From Brevipalpus yothersi (lineage: Eukaryota > Arthropoda > Arachnida > Trombidiformes > Tenuipalpidae), in NCBI GenBank assembly GCA_003956705.1, contig QZCP01000113.1, positions 119,453-183,452 on the forward strand: a DNA stretch of 64,000 nt, in the 5' to 3' direction. The notes under the pieces are model-generated. The model was not told the origin of the DNA. It saw nothing but the letters and a program-made list of their open reading frames with translations, and made no database searches. A program made the position numbers and the translations under genes. Each line of letters begins with the position of its first letter. The first letter of the stretch is position 1. Below, in pieces: positions 55,541-64,000 of the stretch.

Positions 55541-58018
55541 TAAGTATTTTGATTGTGATGACATAGTGCCTGCTATTTCGATACTTAATTTTTGATCACA
55601 AGAGATGCCAAGATAGTTTCTATTCACATCATGATTTATCATTGAATCAATTTTCAGTGTGCAATCATTTTTTTCAAATTGATATACGAAATCATTTTGT
55701 GAAAGCGAACTGTGTAAATAAACATATCAGATTCAATTGTAACTTCTTCTCTTATCGAGTTTCAACTCGTTCGTTTTCAACTCAACTCTTGTTTTAGTCA
55801 CCTGAATTGAGAACCAATAGTTTTTGATGATGACCCTCAAAATTTCTCATAGATCATAATGTTCTTTCAGATCATCGGTATAGTTTATTCTGTTGACATT
55901 TTTCATTACGATTACGATCTCGATACGTGATGTTATATAAGATCTAGAATATGAGATTCTCAATTTTGAACATTTTGTTTATTTCCTCGAGGGCTCCCTA
56001 TTAATTATTTTCTGTTTGTAGACTCTTGGTTCTAGCACGTTCCTCTCAAAAGCCGCTAGAATAACACCATTATTTCTCGTACCCTCATACATATGAACTT
56101 ATATTTATATATAATTCATTTGGCTCTACTCATCATAAAGATTTTGGGATCTTTCATGCCATCATATTAGTTGGTTTTGTCAAGATCAAAGTAAAGAAAT
56201 GAATCCGTTCTAGTCAACAGAGGGGTCAAAAGCAGTTTGGTTTAGTTATATTCCCAGATAGATCAAGATCAACACGAGTGATTTTGAATGTCTGTTAGTT
56301 TTCACACGAAAATTATTTGCTTTAGACTAGATTTTTTTCCCGTTCGAGATCTTGTCAGTAGTGATGATTATGTGCTATTGTTTTTTCCGATAAGCTAATA
56401 GAATCTGTTCTGATTGTCAAAATTGATCTGATCATGCAACTTGGATACCCTGGGAAGGGGTTATCCTCATATCTCAGTTTAGCAACAATATTTTTCAGTG
56501 ATCCCTGGAAGCAGTAAGCGATTTTTCATCCAGATAATTGACCTGATTCATCTGTGAGATGCACTTATTCATTTTGTTTGGTCAAAAAAATACTGATCTA
56601 CTGGAAAGGAAAACCAATGAATAATGGCTCAGATTTTGGTTTTTTACAAATAAGGCTCTCATGATAAGCACAATTTATTGGAAAAGTTCATCGTTCTTGG
56701 AAAGAATTAATGTACTCATGTCAAGTTAAGTATCAGTTACCTAGTTTTCAGAAATGGCATGAAAATTGCTCAGATCACATTTTCATCACGCTTGAACGCT
56801 GTCCAATTAGATTTGGTGTGAAAATGTACTCGAACTTTCTTCAATTCAATTAATTGACCACAAAATTTCTCTTCACTTCATCGAATCTGCGAAACCTCAC
56901 AGATAAACCATGTGGCTGAACTGCATCTTTCGAGTGGAACTCCATAATCTGAATGAAATTTCAATCTCAAATGGAACCCGAAAAGATATTCACTAGCTTC
57001 ACTGTTGACCATAGCAGTTTGGTCAGTGTGACAATTCAGATCATTCCTAGAATCTGTCAAAACATTTGATTGTCAGTCCCGACTATTGCATGGCAAAAGA
57101 ATGGAAACTTCGTCCAAAAGTTTCAATGTATAAGTAACTCTGAATCGTTCCATAGAAAAAACATTCCAATTGTTCCCATCTTCAATGTGTAGATCACAAC
57201 CCGTTCATAGTGAGCCACTCTTTTCCCTGGAATTTTCGTGTGAGTATAAATGCTAGCCCAATTTTTTCATGCGAATGAAAGTTTGTGTGTGAATAAAGGC
57301 ACTCTATTCAAAATGAAAAATATTCCAGGAAATAATGATTCTTAGAAGAGCATGAATCATTCCCATCGACAGCTCTCTCCCTCTCACACATATATATGTG
57401 ATCCAGTGAAATTAAGTTATATCATCATCATGGGCCATCATTGTTGTGGCTATAAATTGCACAATGTATCACCAGGAAGATGATAAATAGAAGGTGGCGA
57501 AAGATAGAGAGAGAAAAAAAGAAAGAGAAAGAGAGAAAGAAATATTCAGAAAGATGAGGGAGTGAAAGGAGGAGGAGAAGAGAGACTGAACATGTAGTCA
57601 GAATGGAAGGCATTATAAAAGGCCGTTTCATGGCTTTCGGAATTACTTCATGAAACTTGTTTCAATATATTCGTTGATGAAGAGAAAAAAAAACTTGCTC
57701 ATGTATACACACACACCATAGTCACTGTTTGTGTTTTTGTATCAGTCAATAACTGACCATAGTAACATGTATCATCGTCAACTATCAGTCTCGATCAAGT
57801 GGTTTGCTCGATACTGAAGATTAACCCCTTCTTTAAATATCTTTCGTTTAACTTATTTGTGTGTGCAATCGTTTTTCTTTGTGTGGACTTTTACGGGTCA
57901 CTGGAACACTCATAGTGATTGATTTTTGAGCAAAATCTTGTAATCCACATCAATTGTGAAGAGAGATAAATTTTTATTTAATAATAGTCATCACTTGATC
58001 GATCGAGTTGTTTTCAAT
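55541..58018. other. intergenic, no gene seen
   Basis: 2.5 kb, AT-rich, with a poly(A) signal for the MET-like gene (55717-55722) and purine-rich stretches near 57500-57590. Only short unremarkable frames. Confidence 0.5.
55717..55722 (+). terminator. poly(A) signal of MET-like gene
   Basis: AATAAA 177 nt past the stop codon. Confidence 0.6.
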
Positions 58019-61000
58019 ATGTTCTGGTCACCAATTTCGAATATTTTCATCAATGGAATTATTGTCATCGTATTGCTGCTTAATCGAGCTGCCGATTCGG
58101 CAATCTCAACGCCAGATGATCAAATGCTCACCAAACTTGACTGCCAGGTATGTTGATTTTCGTTTGATTTCGTTTTTCAACAGTTCTTGAACGAATTTCG
58201 GTTCAATTTTCGACTTCCTGCATGAGAAATACTCTACTCTTTTGTTCCCATCTAAAATTGAACTAATCACTGCGTCAAAGGAGCAAACAAATAGAAGGAC
58301 AATTGCAAGGATAAAATAATTGGAATCGTTTTCGTCGAGTTGATCCATGATAATTTAAATACAACTTGAATGTAATTGTTGAGTGAGAAAAATTCGTTCG
58401 AAAAAAATTGGTGAACTCTGTCATGGATAGCTAGAGATGAAACTGTTTCTTTACACTAGACCAGGTGAAAAAACAATTCATCGTAGAGATTTATTGCAAT
58501 CTAATTCATTTTCTCAAAACATCGATAAAATGAACAAATGTTTTGAAAAAAACATTCAAATTTTATTGCTAAAAATTGAGCTCAATAGCAGTACGATAAT
58601 CTTTTTGGGAATCTAATTTTCATGTCATCATGTTGATTTTTTTCTCCTCTCAAATTCAACTTATTTACATTTTCTGAGAGGACCGGTTCAAAGTGTCAAG
58701 AATGTTTGAAAGGGCCGAAAAAAAGCTCTTTTTTCAATAGAAAATAGAAAATCTTGATCGTATATTCACCTTTCGTCAAGCATTGACACTGAAGTAAATG
58801 TGAGGGTGATTGTCATTATGCTGTTATTTTTTGGGTCTCTTTTCTTCCTCTCTTCTTCAATTCACATAAGCGTCTTAATTCAGGAATTGTTTTCACTTCG
58901 GCCATACACCCCAGTCTCACCAGCACACAACAATCAGTCAATTGCTTGACCAATCTGAAATGAAAAAAAAATGCAAATAATGCAGATTTTTAAAGAATAT
59001 TCTCTTCTCTTTTCTTTCTCTCTCATACACTTGCATCACAGAAAGGTCATTCTCGCAATTTCAAGTATCAAAGTGAAACCAAACTTTGGGGTCCTTTGGA
59101 AGAGAAAATAGAAGTCTCAGCCCAAGTTGAAATAAGCTGTATGGGCAAAGATCGAGATTCCAATGCTCTCAAGTATATGGTGCAACTTTATGATGTTAAG
59201 CCTGTGCTTCTACGGAATGGGTAAGCTAATGAATTGCCTTAAGCATAATGATTATGAGTAGGAGAGGTAGAGAGATAGATAGTGACAGAAGAGGAAAGAA
59301 TGAATCATACTCGGAAATGTGTTGCAGATCGAATATGTAATTCTTGTTTGGGTATGAAGCAAGAATGATCAGTCACATCAAGACAGGTACACATTTGCAT
59401 ACTGTATATGTAGTTGAGATGCCAAAAAAGCCTGTCAACGAGCCTGAGAAGATGTTGATTTTGAGTGTTCATCAGGTATATATTTGCATATAGTGCGATG
59501 AACTATCTGACCAGCCATTCTTGAGATCTGTGATTCTCTGTTGAGAGGGCAGGAAAAAAAGTCTTCAAAAATCAAACACTAATCATAATTGCTGATCAAT
59601 CTGACATCATACTTCCGAGACCAATTAGTTTTTTGATCTCTCATTTAGCAACAGCGAAAATCATTTCCTCTCACAAAATAAATATTTTTCTTCGATGAGA
59701 TCAGCAACACATTATGCTCCAGAGGGAGAGAGAGAGAGAGATTATCAGCATCCACAAGGAATTATTTTTTCCTGACATTCTTCCTCTCCACTCTCAATTT
59801 TCTTAACATGATAATTTACTATCAATTGAATCTACCAGAGAGCCAGTGGCTAGAGAAGTCATGGAAAAAGGACGAATAATTAAGCGTCCCAAACGAGGTG
59901 TCGGAAGTTGGCTTGAAGAATCATGGCAAAAGATGAAAATTTTCTTCATCCGATTATTCCGGAGTCAATTGGAAAAAGGTATGGATGAAGATTTGGAAGT
60001 TGAATTTGGACGTGCTGGCTGTGTTCCACCGGTTGTGGTGAAAGAGAAACACTCTAGAGAACGTCGATCAGCACCAACCATAGACAATAAGTGGTTCGAT
60101 GAAACAATATCACTACCATTTGAATTCCTCCAAACACCTGGAGGACCGATAATCGAAATTCGCATGAATAAACGTGAGAATAATGAGGCAGTGAAAAATT
60201 TCAAGAAACATATTGTCGACACATTTGCCACCCAACTGAGTGGTAAAAAGCAAGATAGCTTGGAAGAAAGTCCTATTGGTGAACATTTTACACATTATGC
60301 GGTCAGTGATAAAGAGAATAGTGTTGATGATGCAATTAAAGTGGCCGGAATTCCTTTGGTAAATTTTGTGAAGAAAAATAAGAATCTAAGGAAAAGTAAA
60401 AAGATGCACATAATACGTGATATTGGACGAGATGATGTTTTGAATGTCAATTCGGGTCCAGTTTTAGTCCATAATATGGACAATATTAATATTACCATAA
60501 GACAAGTTCAACAGATAACTGATGGAGAGTTGACAGAATGTGCTGGCACTTTGTCACTTGATCTTATCACCAATAATGATGAGCTTGTCGATCCGAAGGA
60601 AGTGTTCAAAAAGATGAAAGGCGGAAACTATGGACATCGTGTGTACCGGTCCACTGAGAGACAATTGAATTCTAATTTGGCCACTTTTATGAAGGTAAAT
60701 ACAATCTACACCATGATTCCAAATCCAATTCGTCGAAGAAGAGATGCAGATGAACAGCTTCGATTCGAAAAACTTCAACGTCTTGAAGATGATCTAGTTA
60801 GTGAAACACTTGTGGCCTCATCATTGCCTGGAGCTGAAGAACGACGAAAATTATCAGAACTTCAAGATGTGATCAATCGATTAACTCAATTGGGTGGACG
60901 CATTGATTTGAAGAGTTTTATTGATGGTCGAAATTCACCAGGTAAGTGATAACAATGATCACCTTCTTGATCATCCTATTATCACCACTAATATTCAAAA

Positions 61001-63028
61001 TGATGGATAACATTTCAGTAAGCAATTCTAATTATTACTTTTCTTGAATCTAATCTAATCAACAGCTTATCTAGCCATGAAAGAAGCTCTACTCATCGAA
61101 TCAAAGCTTCAATTGAGCCAAAAAAATGAAAGAACTATTTCAAGTGGTGTTCGAGAGTCTCTTAATCGAGAGGTTATCGAAAATCTATGTGGACAAGGAT
61201 CCAATTTCAGTATCACCAAATGTCATGGTCTTCTGGTGATTGGCTTGATAGCGGAAAATCAAGACACTCTTGATATCCTTTTGGAACACATTAATATTAA
61301 GAAAACAGAAGTTCATGCAATTCTATTGCAACATGCTCATCCTGATGAGAAACTGATGACCAAACTTCTCGATCATCTGGAAAGTTCTAGTCAAAATTAT
61401 AAGGACACCAAAGGTGTTCACCTGATAACCCTATCAGCTCTCGGTTACCGTAGTAAGAGTCCCAAAATTAAGCGAAAAATCGCCAGAATACTCAATCAAG
61501 AGCTAAGCTCAGCTTCATGTGACAAATTATCGACTATCGATCTGCTCGAAGCAGCTGGAAATCTTGATGGTCGTGATTATCTTCCAAGTGTTATTGATTT
61601 AACCAAAAATTGTTCATCTTCCCCGCAAATTGTGATCGCTTCCATTCACGCTCTTCGACATCTGATCAACGAGCCATCAGTCCAAGAATATTACTCATCA
61701 TTGATGACCAATCCTGCGGTCGACTGTACAACCAAGCGAGAAGTACTATTAACTCTGAGAGAAATTGAATCCCAACGAAAAACATCTACATCTACCACAA
61801 GCAATGTAAACGTACTATTCCCTCAAATAGTGGCCTTTGGTCAGCGAATTATGACCACAGAGGATCCTCAACATGCTTGCCTGGTGGATGATATGCTGGG
61901 TTTTCTCAAAGGTGACACTCGACAGAACCAAGAATCGATCTCAACCACATTCAACAGACGTAGACGTCGCCAATCTGATTCCTCATTTTGGGATGATTCT
62001 AATTGTGTTGATTTTTTCGGCAAAGGCAAAGATAAAGATTCAGTTCCAGTAGTTTCAGATAAAAAGCCACAACGTCGATCGGCAGAATCAATTGGATATG
62101 TTCAGCGTCGAAAATGTGTTGCATCGAAAACTTTTGGACCTCGACAGCTTCAGGCAACATTGAAAGCAGGTAAGTTTTCCAATCATCATGATTGGAAATA
62201 CTATTCAGCTCATTAACAGTGATCTAATTGGAATTGATTTCCATTGTAGATGTTATGAACGATATATTGGAAGAGGGAAACAATCCAGATTACAAGATGA
62301 CCGCAAACTTTGGATTCTCATCTCATGTTCTCGGAAAAGATGTAGATATTGGAAGAATGTTCCTTTTCCAGAGACGCAATGCATCACGTGCCTATGTGAC
62401 TCTATTTGGTCAAACTCTTCTCGATTCAAAATCGGAATCATGTGAAACCAAACCATTTGAGCCATATCGATACTCTGCCTATGTGCCATTGTATGATTTT
62501 ACCCTCTGGGTAGTTAAGGTGGGCCTTGGAATTCGATTTAACGGTGAAATGGCTTTTGATCATTACAATCGTGCCTGTGATGCGAAGGCAGGCAAAGATT
62601 CACCTGATCATATCCAGGTTACACCGGAAGCTTCCATGAGAGTATCTGGTGAAGCATCCGGCACAGTTCTTATTATCAAGGGAGGTGTAGATATTGGCGG
62701 AGATTTTCATTATCGATCAAGTCTACGATTCCAGCCAGATCCACAATTTTGTATGACTGCACACAATACCCATAGGCCGATGAATGTTTCTGTTCAACCA
62801 TGGTTCCAGGTGAGAAACTTTGGTTCAACTGATATTTTATTTTTTCTCAAGAGATTGAGTTGACCTAATTTTTTTCACTTTTATTCCATTTTGTAGTATT
62901 GGGATCCTAATTGTGAAGAATGGGGAATGCGAAGTGTTTTTGGTGCCGAAACTTTGTCTTGGGAAATTGTTGGAAGAGAAAGTAGCCCATGGTTTGAGAA
63001 TCAATGTATGGTAACGAAAACGAATTGA
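58019..63028 (+). CDS. vitellogenin-N domain large lipid transfer protein, secreted
   Basis: Exons 58019-58147, 59042-59220, 59839-60941, 61066-62169, 62250-62809 and 62897-63028 give 1068 aa. A signal peptide (about 1-30) is followed by a lipovitellin-type N-terminal barrel (FKYQSETKLWGP onward), a helical repeat part (about 470-720) and a Cys-bearing beta-rich C-terminus ending near SPWFENQ. This is the large lipid transfer protein superfamily (vitellogenin, apolipophorin, MTP). It is far shorter than vitellogenins and I see no von Willebrand D domain. It is near MTP length but has four dibasic or furin-like sites: RERRSAP, RRRRDA, RRRRRQS and KPQRRSA. That suggests a secreted, cleaved protein rather than ER-resident MTP. 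Introns 1 and 2 are long (894 and 618 bp). The subfamily is uncertain. Confidence 0.85.
58148..59041. other. first intron of the lipid transfer protein gene
   Basis: 894 bp, longest intron of the window; no other feature recognised in it. Confidence 0.7.
59725..59740. repeat. short (GA)n in intron 2 of the lipid transfer protein gene
   Basis: About 16 bp of GA, read directly. Confidence 0.9.
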
Positions 63029-63903
63029 AAAGAATTGAGAAATTCTCAATCACAATCATACTTAACATGCATCTCGAGGGTCAGATCTGAGAGGCCAATC
63101 TTTTCTATTTTTTATTATCATGTGGCAGCTTTGTGGTATATATATATTTATACGCTGATGATCCAATCCCACCAATTTTCAATGAGATCAAAATCGAATC
63201 AAAATTTATTTCTTAAACTCACCAATCTAGAGCATCCAAACTGTAACATTTCATCAAAAATTAACACTTTTCATCATCCAAATGCAATTGGTTCTGATCT
63301 AATTTGTTTCGCTTGTAAATAGAACTTTGTGAAAGATTCTTGTGGAAGAATAGGAAGTCATTGTGCACCAAATATTTGAATCTTTCTCTCTAAATTATTT
63401 GCTCACATCAATATGAGTTAAAGTATAAGTTCTTACAAGATTCCAAAGTAATTTTTCTTATTTATCTCTTAACTACTTATTTCAATGCATGAAAATTGGT
63501 GAAGAAACTTTCAATGGCCAACTCAGTTGAGCGGTCTTGCATCAGATTTCTTACTAGATCGCCCTGACTTGGAATACATTTGAACATCTGACTCCAAAAC
63601 GTATTTTTTATGAATGAGCGAAAACCAAGATTCACAATTCTCATCAACTTCTCACCATAAACTGATGGATGATAGATAAATCATAAATTATTTGAAACAA
63701 ATTCCTGAATCTGATCATCGTGGAGCATATTTGAAAATCAATGTCTGCATGCTCAACAGAAGCAGAACTCATCGAATCTGTGCGACGAGAAAGACACACC
63801 TATTTGAATTTGACTGACGGTAAGGTGGAGAGGAATGAATTACAAAAATCTTGTGATCGAAAGATGATCAATCACTGGACCCATCGAAGTTATTGCATTG
63901 TCC

Positions 63904-63906
<3 letters not shown>
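63029..63906. other. 3' flank of the lipid transfer protein gene, no gene seen
   Basis: AT-rich; no canonical AATAAA close to the stop codon and no further gene. Confidence 0.5.

Positions 63907-64000
<94 letters not shown>
63907..64000. repeat. (CT)n microsatellite running off the window
   Basis: At least 94 bp of CT, truncated by the window edge. Confidence 0.98.

Overview
The window is nuclear DNA of an arthropod, probably a non-insect one and plausibly a mite or other chelicerate. The pointers are an AT-rich background, compact genes with many 52-80 bp GT-AG introns, a chitin-binding (R&R) cuticle protein, an Inscuteable homologue, and a MET-type receptor tyrosine kinase of a kind Drosophila lacks. 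Long (GA)n/(CT)n arrays are scattered throughout. One 578-base assembly gap (29380-29957) sits inside such an array. No prokaryotic, viral or transposase genes were recognised. The taxon is an inference from gene content, not a match to a known genome.

Layout. 1-17 kb: a small secreted peptide (-), a carboxylesterase (+), proteasome ATPase Rpt1/PSMC2 (+), a secreted GMC oxidoreductase (-), an R&R cuticle protein (-), then chaperonin CCT2 (-) head-to-head with ribosomal protein L37A (+). 17-32 kb: a neurogenin-type bHLH gene (-), about 11.8 kb with only one clear gene (an orphan secreted protein), then inscuteable (+). This gene-poor stretch holds a partly decayed direct duplication. Its best block lies just upstream of the neurogenin gene and recurs about 9.45 kb further right, upstream of inscuteable. 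33-41 kb: an apolipoprotein D-type lipocalin (+), TDP2 (-), a degenerate forkhead-domain ORF (-) and a nucleobindin with a Q/G/M/H/P-rich tail (+). 41-64 kb: an intronless PIKfyve/Fab1-type lipid kinase without a visible FYVE domain (+), an LPCAT3-type MBOAT acyltransferase (+), the MET-like receptor kinase (+) and a vitellogenin-N large lipid transfer protein (+). The window ends inside a (CT)n array.

The housekeeping genes (Rpt1, CCT2, RpL37A) look intact. Three lipid-related genes (PIKfyve-like, MBOAT, large lipid transfer protein) lie within about 22 kb, but nothing shows that they are co-regulated. A proneural factor and inscuteable, which act in successive steps of insect neural precursor development, lie about 12 kb apart with the duplicated non-coding blocks between them. 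All coding models were spliced by eye. Exon sums are divisible by three and junction phases agree, but 5' and 3' UTR limits are not known.
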